64,000 bases of DNA. Origin: Diacronema lutheri. Taxonomy: Eukaryota; Haptophyta; Pavlovophyceae; Pavlovales; Pavlovaceae. The notes under the pieces were generated by a model. It was not told the origin of the DNA. It saw only the letters and a list, made by a program, of their open reading frames with translations, and did no database searches. Shown one piece after another: positions 48,296-59,947 of the stretch (position 1 is its first letter; each line of letters opens with the position of its first letter). The stretch lies in the NCBI GenBank assembly GCA_019448385.1, contig JAGTXO010000064.1, positions 1 through 64,000 of the forward strand, given 5' to 3'. Both the position numbers and the translations under genes were made by a program.

Positions 48296-49125
48296 CGAGG
48301 GGAGAGACAATAAGGCGGAGGCTCGGTCCCCACCCGCCCACCCGCATCGCCCCCTGAAGCTCGGTCATGCACCTGCCGTGCACCTGCCGTGCACCTGCCG
48401 TGCACCTGCCGTGCACCTGCCGTGCACCTGCCGTGCACCTGCCGTGCACCTGCCGTGCACCTGCCGTGCACCTGCCGTGCACCTGCCGTGCACCTGCCGT
48501 GCACCTGCCGTGCACCTGCCGTGCACCTGCCGTGCACCTGCCGTGCACCTGCCGTGGCCACGGGCACCGCCGCGCGCACCTCGTGGATCGCGCCGTCGGG
48601 TCCGACCGTCGCGCGCAGCAGAGGCGCGAGCGCGCGGAATGCCTCGCCGAGCGCGGCGCGGACGGGCGGCGCGCTCGCGGGCAAGAAGAGGTCCTGCCGG
48701 AACCCGTATGTGCCGGGCCCGCGGCAGTTGACGCCACCGAAGCGCGCGCCGAACGGCACGTCGCCGCGATCGACGTCCGCCTTCGCCGTTTCGACCTCGG
48801 CGTTGATGTACGCGAGGAGCGTGTCGGCGGTGGGCTGCGAGAGCACGCGCGAGACGCCAATGCACCCTTGCCGCGCCATGTACCCGCCGAGCTCGCCCTC
48901 CGTCCTCGCGAGGCCATCGAGTGACGTGCGCACGAGCGCGCCGACGCCGCCCGTGCGCACGCCGATGAGCTCGCGCTCCTCGCGGACGGCGAGCGCCTCG
49001 GCGTTGGCGGCGGCCATCGCCTCCATCGCGCGCTGCAGCGGCCCCGCCGGCCGCACCGCCGCGCCGCGCGTGGCGACGGCCAGCGAGAGGCCGACCACGA
49101 CGCGCGCCACGCGGAATGCCGCCAT
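47709..49125 (-). CDS. 2-oxoglutarate/Fe(II)-dependent dioxygenase (phytanoyl-CoA hydroxylase-like) with leader
   Basis: Exon 1 runs from the ATG at 49125 to about 48562 and exon 2 from 48176 to 47709, about 343-346 residues. The N-terminus (FRVARVVVGLSLAVATRG) is a leader. The iron-binding facial triad is visible: QCVHADTIV gives the HxD pair, and RLLHCGRAN the distal His. The Arg that would hold 2-oxoglutarate is in SAKRRVLFYF. GMGHTVFLPRTH is typical of the PhyH family. The donor of the single intron is ambiguous: GTGGCC at 48561 or GCAGGT at 48552 both keep frame, and the second starts the 11-bp minisatellite. The start codon is 46 bp from that of the divergent aminotransferase. The substrate is unknown. 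Confidence 0.85.
48367..48555 (-). repeat. 11-bp minisatellite at the dioxygenase splice donor, 17 copies
   Basis: On the plus strand the unit is cacctgccgtg, perfectly repeated. In the gene's sense it reads ggcaggtgcac. The array abuts the last exon 1 codons (VPVAT), whose bases acggcaggtgcac are already the first unit. Two G runs (about 48197-48211 and 48268-48295) fill the rest of the intron. Confidence 0.95.
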
Positions 49126-49171
49126 CGCTGCACTCGATTCCGTTCTGGCCTTTTCCCTCGGCCCCGCCACG
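49126..49171. promoter_or_regulatory. 46-bp spacer between two divergent start codons
   Basis: The dioxygenase ATG (minus, 49125) and the aminotransferase ATG (plus, 49172) face away from each other over 46 bp containing ttctggccttttccctcg. Both promoters must lie here or inside the opposite gene, unless one true start is further in. Confidence 0.5.
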
Positions 49172-51170
49172 ATGGCGCGAGCCGGACGGCGCGCTGCGCG
49201 TGCTGCCGCGCTCGCGGCGCTGCTCTGCGGTGCGGCGGCGACGGCGCGCGCGCCGCGCGCGCGCGCGCGCATGTTGAGCACGGGTACGAGCGCCGGCCCG
49301 TGGCTCGCGGGCGGCGCGGGCTGGGAGACGAGCCGCGCGCCCGGCGAGCGCGCGCCGCGCGAGTTTCGGCTCGAGCGCTTCTTCGCGCGGTACGAGTTTT
49401 CGGCGCGCCACCTGCTCTGCTGCTCCGACGTCGAGCCGCTCCGCCTGGCCGAGCTGCTCGCGCTCGCCGAGGCGTCCGCGACGACGGGCGACGCGCTCGA
49501 GCTCTGGCACGACCTCTCGCTCGGCTACACGGAGACGAAGGGCCACCCCGCGCTCCTCGCCGAGATCGCCGAGCACTACGCGACGGGCACGAGCGCCGAG
49601 CACGTCCTCGAGTGCGCGCCGCAGGAGGGCATTGCTCTCGCCCTCGCCGCGCTCGTGCGGCCAGGCGACGCCATCGTGACCGTTTCGCCCGCCTACCAGT
49701 CGCTCGCCGAGCTCGCGCTCACGGCGGGCGCGGCGTGCTACGCGTGGCGCGCGCGCGGCGGCGGCGCGGACGGGCCGATGCACTTCCACGTCGACGACCT
49801 GCGCGCGGCGGTGCAGCGCGCGACCGCCGAAAAGGGCCGCGCGCCCATGCTGATTGTGACCAACTTTCCGCACAACCCAACCGGCGCCATGCTGAGCGCG
49901 CGCGAGTGGGCGGAGGTCGTCACGCTCGCGCGAGAATCCGGCAGTTGGCTCCTCTCGGACGAGATGTACCGCGGGCTCGAGCGCGGGGCGGGCGAAACCG
50001 TCGAAACCGTCGAAACCGTCGAAACCGTCGAAACCGTCGAAACCGTCGAAACCGTCGAAACCGTCGGCGCGGACGCGGCGGGCGGGGCGGGCGGCGCGGC
50101 AGACGCGCGGCTGCCCGCGGCGGTCGACGTGTACGAGCGCGGCATCTCGCTCTCCGGGTTGTCCAAGGCGCGCGCTTGGGCCAGCTGCGTTGTCCGCAGC
50201 CCACAGACCCCAGCTGCCTGCCCCCTCCCTCCCCCCCCCCGATCTTTCCCCTTTCCCTGCCCAGCCCCGAGCCACCTGCCTGCTACTGCCCCCCGCCCCC
50301 CCCCCCCCCCCCCCTCCTCCCCCCGATCTTTCCCCTTTCCCAGCCCAGCCCTGAGCCACCTGCCTGCTATTGCCCCCTCCCTCCACCCCCCCCACCTTCC
50401 CCTCCCCATCCCCTCTCACCCTTCCCCTCTTACACCCCCTCCCCCCCCCCCCCCCCCCCCTCAGGTGTACGGCCTGCCCGGCCTGCGCATCGGCTGGCTC
50501 GCATCACGCGACGCGCCCTTCCTGCGCCGCGTCGCCGCCCTCCGCGACTACACGACCATCTGCTCCTCCGCTCCCTCCCAAATCCTCGCCCTCGTCGCCA
50601 TGCGTAACCGACACGCGCTGCGCACGCGCGCGCGCCGTCTCGTCGACGCGGGCGAAACGGCCGCCGCCGCCTTTTTTGAAAAGCGCGCGGACCTATTCGT
50701 TTACCAGCCGCCCGCCGCGGGTCCGATCGCTTTTCCGGCGCTCCGCGCGGCGGGCGCGCGAGCGGCGGACGCGGAGAAGTTTTGCGAGGCGCTTGTCCGC
50801 GAGCACGGTGCGTAACTGCTGCGCCCCCCCCCCCCCCCCCCCCCCCCCCTGCCCCCCCCCCCCCCCCCCTGTCCCCCCCCCTCCCCTCCCCCCCTTCCCG
50901 TACCGGTTCATCCCCCCCCCCCCCCCCCCCCCCCCCCCCCGCCCCCCTCCCGGCCAGCCTCATGCCGCACGCCCGCCGTTCGCCCTGCCGCGCCCGCGCC
51001 GCGCTGCGCGGCGTCGGTCGCGGCGCGCCATCGGGTGCGGCGTGGCAGGCATCTTGCTGCTGCCCGCGATCGTGTACGGCGACGGCTTTGACGGCGCGCA
51101 CTTCCGCGTCGGGCTGGGCCGACGCGACTGCGCTGCGGTTTTCGAGCTGTGGGATCGTGCGTTGGGATGA
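49172..51170 (+). CDS. PLP-dependent aminotransferase (class I/II, fold type I)
   Basis: Three exons (49172-50167, 50465-50807, 51049-51170) give 486 residues. After a leader (RAAALAALLCGAAATARAP) the fold type I landmarks follow: ECAPQEGIALALAAL, VTVSPAYQSLAELA, VTNFPHNPTGAML, LLSDEMYRGLE, then SLSGLSK with the PLP lysine (about 332) as the last codon of exon 1, VYGLPGLRIGWLAS and, in exon 3, HFRVGLGR. The lysine-end intron has a GC donor (AAG then GCGCGC). The TTICSSAPSQILA stretch resembles kynurenine-aminotransferase-like and amino-acid-modifying branches, but the substrate is unknown. An insert of eight Glu-Thr-Val triplets lies between DEMYRGLE and the lysine, where the fold has a loop. 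The stop is 117 bp from the opposing stop of the fusion gene copy 2. Confidence 0.87.
49993..50064 (+). repeat. In-frame 9-bp repeat, eight copies (Glu-Thr-Val)
   Basis: The unit gaaaccgtc occurs eight times without a mismatch inside exon 1 of the aminotransferase. It keeps frame and adds 24 residues to a surface loop. Confidence 0.95.
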
Positions 51171-51287
51171 CTGATTTCAAAGGGGAATTCAAAGGGGAAT
51201 ATACTTCATGAATTGACGGGGCCTTTGCCGCGATAATCAACAAGACCCTCTGCAAAAATCCCAAAAATACATTCCTAGATCATGCGG

Positions 51288-54200
51288 TCATGCCGCATAG
51301 AGCGAGGGCAGCCCCGGCGACTTGCCGATGGCCGCACCTGCGCGCGCGTCGGGCGTTCCGCCGTCCGCCGCTCCCGCGCCCGCGCCCGCGCCCACGCCCA
51401 TCTGTGCGCCCGCGCCCGCGCCCTGATCACCGCGGCTCTCGCCGGCGAGCGGGTCGACCCGCGAGCCGAAGCGCAACCCCGCCTGCCGCACCGGCGGCAA
51501 GAAGTCGCGCACCTTGGCGTTAAAGTTGGCGACCGTCGCGAGCTCGACGGCCCGTTGGATCCGGTCGGTGACCGCGGGCAACGTGCCAACGGCGTTGATG
51601 ACGTGGAACGCGTCAAAGGCGGCGACGATGTCCTGGCACGAGCGCGCGTCCTTGGCCGCGATCTCCACCTCCACATCCTCCGGCCGTCCGCCCATCGCTG
51701 ACCACACGTAACACTCCATTGCACACCTGCGCGGGCGGTGACGGTGACGGTCACGGTGACGGTGACGGTCACGGTGACGGTGACGCAGTGACGGTGACGC
51801 GGTCGGTCCGAGGGCGAACGGTCAAAGGGGCCAAGTGCGCGCGCGACCGCCGCACCGCCGCCATGCCACGCCCCGCCTCGCCCTGCCACGCCCGCCATGC
51901 CCCGCCCCGCCCCGCCCCGCCCGCCATGCTACGCCCCGCCATGCCACGCCCCGCCGCGCCCCGCCGAGCGCGTGCGCGCGCACCAAAGCCTCTCGGGCAG
52001 CGTGGGCCCCGCGAGAAGGAGAAGGCGGTGGCACTTGGCCTGGTAGACCGGTAAGTGGGCGAGCAGCTGCACCGTCGAGAGCGACATGTCGGCGCACAGC
52101 TGGTTGAGCCAAACCGTCGGAGGCCGCTGGTGCCGCGCCTCAAAGGCCGCGGCCCACGTGCAGAGCGCCACCGCGCGGTCCTTGGCGTTGTCGTCGAACG
52201 AGTGGACGACGTACGCGTCGGCGTGCGTGCGCTGCGAGGCGTCGACGTCGCTCGTGTCCGGCGCGAACATCTCGAGCAGCGCGGGCGGCCGGCTCGACGA
52301 CGCCGTCATCGAAGCAAGCGACGTGCGCCCACAGCTGCCGCCATCGCCCGAGCAGAAGCTGCCATTGCCGCCATTGCCGCCATTGCCGCCATCGGCCGAG
52401 CAAAAGCTGCTCCCCGCCGACCGACTGCCACGGCGTAACGGCATGAGCGCACGTGACGCGCTCGCGAGCAGCGCGCCGCTGTAACTGCCGCTGCCGCCGC
52501 CGCTGCCGACGCCGCCGCCACCACCGCCCGCCGCCGCCGCCAACGCCGACGGCCTCGCCGACGGCGCGGCGAGCGAGCCGCCGCTCGCGCCGAGGCGCAG
52601 CTGCGTGAACGCGCCGCTCGCCTCCGCGCGCGCGCGCGAGCCGCCGCCGTCGTCGGCGTCGGCGCCGTCGCCGCCGCCGCCGGCGACGGACCCGCCGCGC
52701 GCGCCGCTGGCGTCGGCGCTCGCGATCACGATGGGGACGATGCGCCCGTTGTCGTGATTGGCCGTGCGCACGCCGCCGCACGCGCCGGCAGCCGCCGCCC
52801 CGCCGCCGACGCCGCCGCCGCCGGCGCCGCCGCCGGCGCCCGCGCCCGCGCCGCATGCGTCGCCCACGCCGCCCACGCCGCCCGCGCCGCCCGCCGCCGG
52901 CGCCTCGCCCGCTCCGTCGTAGCCCGCCGCCGAGACGCGCGGCGCGACGAAGCGCGCGTGCGTGTCGAGCAGGCCGCCGCGCACCAGCTCGCGCCTCGCG
53001 GCCGCGTCGAGGACAAAGGCGCGGAACGAGCGCGCAGCCTCGGCCGCGAGCTCGTCCGGCTCGTACACGCCGCGCCTCGAGCCGAAGCCGAGCAACGCAG
53101 CGATCGACGCGTCGGTGCCCCGCGCGACGAAGCAGCGCGCGGCGAGCGCGCCCGCCGCGTTGCGCGCGCTCTCGAGCAGGAAGAGCGCGCCGACGACGAG
53201 GAGGAGCGCGCCCGTCGTCACGCGCAGCGCGAGGAGGCGCGCGGGCCACAAGGGCAGCAGGCCCGCCCACGCCGCGCGCGCGACGAGCTGCAGCCTCTGC
53301 AGACCTGCCGCAATCCCCGTCACGCATTGAAGCCGCCACGTCCATCGAACGATGGTGGCCGGCCGTGCGCCGCCCGCGCACGATGGCGGCCAAAAGCATC
53401 GGCGGTGCGCCGGCCGCCATCGTGCGCGCCCGCCATACTCTGAAGAGGCGGGCGTCGCGATGGCGAGGACGAGCACTGCGAGCGCGAGCGGCCCGAGCGC
53501 GAGCAGCAGCAAGCTCTCAAACGCGACCGACGCGGCGCGGTGCGCGCCCGCGCCCGCGCGCGCGTCGCCGTGGCCGCACGCCGCCGCCGCGCCGACGCCG
53601 ACGCCGACGCCGACACCGATGCTCACGCCGCCGTTGCCGTGCGCGATTGTCTCGCAGCCGCTCACGAGCGTCTCGAGGGCGCCCGAGCGCGGCGCGAAGG
53701 GCAACGCGCCGCGCCACCACATGAGCACGAACTGCACGAGGCGGAACGCGGACAGCGCACCCGCCGCGCAGCGCAGCCGCCATCGTGACGCGTGCACCGT
53801 CGCGAGCAGCGCGCAGCCGCACAAGATCGCCGCGAGCGTGCACAGCGCGTACGCCCCGTCGCGCGCCGCGCCGCTCTCGTCCATGAAGGCGGCGCGCGCC
53901 GCCTCGACGCGCGCCGCGAGCGCGTCGCCGTCGGCGCCCTCCCGCGCGTACAACTCCGCCGCGACGACCGCCACCGAGTCGGCCACCTGCGCGTCGGCGT
54001 CCGCCCAGACCTGCGCGCGCGCGCGGAGGGAGGGGGAGGGGCAGTCCGAGGGGCAGTCCGGGAGGAACAGTCCGGGGGGATGCAAGACGCAAGGGGTCCG
54101 GTCCGGCTGAGCGCGGGCGTGGTGCAGGGCTCGGCGAGGAAAAAGGGCAAGGGGAGGAGGAGGGGAGGGGGGGAGCAGGGCGCGCCCGCGGCGGCCGCGC

Positions 54201-57200
54201 GGCGCGCGCGCCCGCTCGCCGGCGCGCGGGTCGCGCGGGCCGCGCGGCACGCACGGCGAACGCAACATCCGCGAGCCAGCCCGCAAACGTGGTCAGTCCG
54301 ATAGACAGTCCGAGGGCGAGCGCGACAGTCGCGGCGAAGCGCTGCCGCAGCTGCGCGGCGCTGACGGCCTCGACGAGCATCGCCTCGATCTCGGCGCCCG
54401 TCAGCACCGCCGCGTGGTACCGCGCCCCGCCGCCGCCACGCCTGCTCCCGCCACCGCCACCACCGCCACCGTCGCCGCCGCCGCCGTCGTCGCCGCCGCT
54501 GCCGCCCGCAGTGCCGCCGAGCAGAGGCGACGGCGCCGACGACGGCGGCCTGCTGCCCGCGCCGAGGCCGGCCACGTCGCCGCCTTCGTCCGCGTCGTCG
54601 AGCGCGGCGCTGAGCTCCATCGACGACGAGCGCGTGAGCCGCCGCCCGCGCACGGCAAAGGCCGCCGCCTCCGACGTGCCGACGAATTTAAAAGAGGCGC
54701 GCAGCGACGCCTTCGCCGCGCCCATGCGCGGCACCGGACGCGCGCGCGGTCCGGGCGCGCTGCGCCCGGACCGCCGCTCAGCGCCGTGGCTGGACTTGCG
54801 CGCGCGCGTCGACGCGCCGTCGGCGGCGCCGCCGTGCGACACGCCGAGCTTGCGCGCGCGCGCGATGGTGGCAAAGACGACCTCGTGGTAGCTGCGCGCG
54901 GGAAAAGCGGTTACGGGGTTTCGTCATTGTTTGACCACGTGGAAGGGGGAAGGGGTCAGGGAGAAGGGGGGAAGGGGGGAAGGGGAGGGCAGGCTGCATG
55001 CAGCGCACGTCTCGCGCAGGAGGTTGAGGACCGAGGGATGGGGAAAAGGGAAGGGGAAAGGGAGAAGGGGGGAAGGGGGGAAGGGGGGAAGGGGGGAAGG
55101 GGGGAAGGGGAGGGCAGGCTGCATGCAGCGCACGTCTCGCGCAGGAGGTTGAGGACCGAGGGATGGGGAAAAGGGAAGGGGGAAGGGAGAAGGGGGGAAG
55201 GGGGGAAGGGGGGAAGGGGGGAAGGGAAGGGCAGGCTGCATGCAGCGCACGTCTCGCGCAGGAGGTTGAGGACCGAGGGGTGGGGAAAAGGGAAAAGGGA
55301 AGGGAGAAGGGAGAAGGGAGAAGGGGGGAAGGGGGGAAGGGGAGGGCAGGCTGCATGCAGCGCACGTCTCGCGCAGGAGGTTGAGGACCGAGGGATGGGG
55401 AAAAGGGAAGGGGAAAGGGAGAAGGGGGGAAGGGGGGAAGGGGGGAAGGGGGGAAGGGGGGAAGGGGAGGGCAGGCTGCATGCAGCGCACGTCTCGCGCA
55501 GGAGGTTGAGGACCGAGGGATGGGGAAAAGGGAAGGGGGAAGGGAGAAGGGGGGAAGGGGGGAAGGGGGGAAGGGGGGAAGGGAAGGGCAGGCTGCATGC
55601 AGCGCACGTCTCGCGCAGGAGGTTGAGGACCGAGGGATGGGGAAAAGGGAAGGGAGAAGGGAGAAGGGGGAAGGGAGAAAGGGGGGAAGGGGGGAAGGGG
55701 AGGGCAGGCTGCATGCAGCGCACGTCTCGCGCAGGAGGTTGAGGACCGAGGGATGGGGAAAAGGGAAGGGAGAAGGGAGAAGGGGGGAAGGGAGAAGGGG
55801 AAGGGGGGAAGGGGAGGGCAGGCTGCATGCAGCGCACGTCTCGCGCAGGAGGTTGAGGACCGAGGGATGGGGAAAAGGGAAGGGGGAAGGGAGAAGGGGG
55901 GAAGGGGGGAAGGGGGGAAGGGGGGAAGGGGAGGGCAGGCTGCATGCAGCGCACGTCTCGCGCAGGAGGTTGAGGACCGAGGGATGGGGAAAAGGGAAGG
56001 GAGAAGGGAGAAGGGGGGAAGGGGGGAAGGGGGGAAGGGGAGGGCAGGCTGCATGCAGCGCACGTCTCGCGCAGGAGGTTGAGGACCGAGGGATGGGGAA
56101 AAGGGAAGGGAGAAGGGAGAAAGGGGGGAAGGGGGAAAGGGGGGAAGGGGAGGGCAGGCTGCATGCAGCGCACGTCTCGCGCAGGAGGTTGAGGACCGAG
56201 GGATGGGGAAAAGGGAAGGGAGAAGGGAGAAGGGGGGAAGGGGGGAAGGGGGGAAGGGGAGGGCAGGCTGCATGCAGCGCACGTCTCGCGCAGGAGGTTG
56301 AGGACCGAGGGATGGGGAAAAGGGAAGGGAGAAGGGAGAAAGGGGGGAAGGGGGAAAGGGGGGAAGGGGAGGGCAGGCTGCATGCAGCGCACGTCTCGCG
56401 CAGGAGGTTGAGGACCGAGGGGTGGGGAAAAGGGAAGGGGGAAGGGAGAAGGGAGAAGGGGGGAAGGGGGGAAGGGGGGAAGGGTAGGGCAGGCTGCATG
56501 CAGCGCACGTCTCGCGCAGGAGGTTGAGGACCGAGGGGTGGGGAAAAGGGAAGGGGGAAGGGAGAAGGGGGGAAGGGGGGAAGGGGGGAAGGGGAGGGCA
56601 GGCTGCATGCAGCGCACGTCTCGCGCAGGAGGTTGAGGACCGAGGGGTGGGGAAAAGGGAAGGGAGAAGGGAGAAGGGGGAAGGGGGGAAGGGGGGAAGG
56701 GGGGAAGGGGAGGGCAGGCTGCATGCAGCGCACGTCTCGCGCAGGAGGTTGAGGACCGAGGGGTGGGGAAAAGGGAAGGGGGAAGGGGGAAGGGAGAAGG
56801 GGGAAGGGGGGAAGGGTAGGGCAGGCTGCATGCAGCGCACGTCTCGCGCAGGAGGTTGAGGACCGAGGGATGGGGAAAAGGGAAGGGGGAAGGGAGAAGG
56901 GGGGAAGGGGGGAAGGGGGGAAGGGGGGAAGGGGAGGGCAGGCTGCATGCAGCGCACGTCTCGCGCAGGAGGTTGAGGACCGAGGGATGGGGAAAAGGGA
57001 AAAGGGAAGGGAGAAGGGAGAAGGGAGAAGGGGGGAAGGGGGGAAGGGGAGGGCAGGCTGCATGCAGCGCACGTCTCGCGCAGGAGGTTGAGGACCGAGG
57101 GATGGGGAAAAGGGAAGGGGGAAGGGAGAAGGGGGGAAGGGGGGAAGGGGGGAAGGGGGGAAGGGGGGAAGGGTAGGGCAGGCTGCATGCAGCGCACGTC

Positions 57201-59797
57201 TCGCGCAGGAGGTTGAGGACCGAGGGATGGGGAAAAGGGAAGGGAGAAGGGAGAAGGGGGAAGGGAGAAAGGGGGGAAGGGGGGAAGGGGAGGGCAGGCT
57301 GCATGCAGCGCACGTCTCGCGCAGGAGGTTGAGGACCGAGGGATGGGGAAAAGGGAAGGGAGAAGGGGGGAAGGGGGGAAGGGGGGAAGGGGAGGGCAGG
57401 CTGCATGCAGCGCACGTCTCGCGCAGGAGGTTGAGGACCGAGGGATGGGGAAAAGGGAAGGGGGAAGGGAGAAGGGAGAAGGGGGGAAGGGGGGAAGGGG
57501 GGAAGGGGAGGGCAGGCTGCATGCAGCGCACGTCTCGCGCAGGAGGTTGAGGACCGAGTTGACGTTGACCGTGTGCTCGGGGTGCAGCAGCAGCAGGTGC
57601 GTCGTGCCCAGGTGCCTGGCGCGGGGCGGAGGGTGGACGCGGGTAAGGCCGTTGGGAAGAGGGTGAGCATATTGGAAGGCGGGATTTTAAACGAGGCGTG
57701 GTGCTGCCTGCGTCACGCGGCCGCGCCCTCGCCGGACATGCGACGCGGCACCGCGCGCGGGCGCGCGGGCGCGCGGCGTGGCTGCGTGTTCGCGAGCGGC
57801 GGCGGGGGCGGGGGCGGCGGCGGCGCGCGCACGTGTGATGCGCCGTGTCCATCGCAGTGAAGAGGTGCTCCGTCTGGGGGAGCACCGTCATGAACGCGAG
57901 CACGTCGTACCTGCCGGGGGCGAGGAGGGGGGGGGGGGGGGGGGGGCGGGTGGGCGGGGGGGGGGGGGGGGGGGGGGCGGGCGGGCGGGCGGACGGCGGA
58001 CGGCGGACGGCGGGCGGCGGGCGGCGGGCGGCGGGCGGCGGGCGGCGGGCGCGAGGCGGGCACAAACGGGCGTGGGTGGCGCGTGGCGACGGCGTGGCAG
58101 GACGCGAGGGCATGGCGCAAGGCGAAATTTAGATCTTGGGGGGTTTGTTTGGTTTTGGGGTGAGAAGGGGGGCAGTCCGGGAGGGGGGTGGAGGGGGCAG
58201 TCCGGGGGGGGGGGGTAGGTTTGGGCGGCGCACGGTTTGACGAAGCCGTTGAGGTGGCGCACGATGGCGGTGTGCTGGCCGAGGAGCGCGTCGAAGCTGC
58301 GCGCGTGAAACTCGGCCGACGGCACGCCGCAGAACGTTTTAAAATACCACTGCACGTGCAGAACAGGGCAGCAGGCGCCGCGTTTTTAAAAAGGGGGGTG
58401 CGAAAGCGGACAGGATGGGAAGGGGAAGGGAAGGGGGGGGGGGGGGGGGGGGGGGGGGGGAAGCGAGGGGGCAGCAACAGGGCGCAGGGTGACGGGTGAG
58501 AGGGTGACGGGTGAGAGGGTGACGGGTGACGGGTGACGGGTGAGAGATGGGAAGGAGGCAGCGACGTCACGCACCGCCGGTGGAATATCCCCCGTCTCAC
58601 TCCCCCCTCCCCCTTTCCCCGTCTCACCTGCTCCCCCCCCCCCCCCCCCCCCCTCCCCTTTCCCCGTCTCACTCGCGTTCACCGCGCAGACGCCGGCGGC
58701 GCGGCGCGCGCTCGCCGCCCCCACCACCGCCCGCGCCGCACCGCCCCCGCGCGCGCGCGCACCTGCTTCGAGCAGCGCGGCGGCAACTTGCCCCGGCACA
58801 GGTTCTGCCACAGCCCCTCGAGGCCGAGGAACTGGGCGGTTGCGAGGTAGGACATCACCGGACACGCAGTCCGGTCGGCGAAGGAGCGGGCGAGCTGTGC
58901 GCGGCGGGCGGCGGCACAGCGGTGCGCGGAAGACGCCGGGCGGGGGTGGGGGGGAAAAGGGGGGGGGGGGGGGGGGAAGGGGGGGGGGGGGGGGGGGATA
59001 AGAATGGCGACAAGGGGGAGGAGGGAGGGGAAGGGGGGGGGGGGGGGGGGGGGGGGGGCAGACGTGACGCACCTGCATGGGCAGCATGGGCACGGCATTC
59101 CTGCTTGTAACCGTCATGCGCAGCGGCGCGCTGAAGCAAAAGTCATACACCGAGCGAGCGGCGTCGAGGTCGAACATGTTGTTCACCGACCTGCGAGGTG
59201 AGGGGGTTGGGTTTGGGGGGTCGCGTTTGGGTTCGCGTTCGGGTTGGTTGTAGGGCTTAGGGTCAGGATGAGGGTTAGGGTTAGGGTTAGGGTTCGCGTA
59301 GGGGATGGGATCGGAAGGGGTAAAGGGGTTCAGGTTCGCCAAGGTGTGGTTGCGGGCAAATAGGGTGTGGCTTGGCGATCGTGTGGCTTGGGTGGGCGAG
59401 GGCGAGGCCGCTACGCGAGGCGGAGGGACAGGCGAGGCGGTCCGGCGAAAGTCCGGTGCACGCCAGCCTCCACCGAACGAAGCGCACGCCAAAGGCCCAC
59501 CCGCCCCCGCCCGCCCCCCCCCCCCCCCCCCCCCCCCCCCCACACACAATTTCAAAAATGTCGCGGCGGTGGCGCGCGCGCGCGCGCGCGCGCCGCACGT
59601 GTCCGGCTCCCAGCCCGCGACGCCGTCCGGACTCGGCTGCAGCCCTCCCTGAATGGCGACGGTGTGCACCTGCGCCGCCGCCGCGCGCCGCGCAACGATT
59701 TGCGGAGGTCGCCTAGTTAGTGTCACGCCGCGCTCGCGTGGCGGATGGCGGCATGCATGCACGCAGTCAACAGCGCCTGCCCCTTTAACGCCCTCCA

Positions 59798-59882
<85 letters not shown>

Positions 59883-59905
59883 CAGCCGCAGCCGCGCGTG
59901 TCTCC

Positions 59906-59947
<42 letters not shown>

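Noticed and set aside
48367-48555. Regular short repeats that could suggest a CRISPR array
   Set aside because: There are no unique spacers; the 11-bp unit is contiguous and lies in a eukaryotic intron. The same applies to the 20-, 22-, 23- and 31-bp arrays.
54778-58113. Minus-strand frames of 700-1100 codons with repeated RETCAACSLPSPSP text
   Set aside because: These are read-through of the intronic exon-end minisatellite. The real protein skips it, as the join to YHEVV shows.
59271-59294. Telomere
   Set aside because: There are only four units, inside an intron, with coding exons on both sides.
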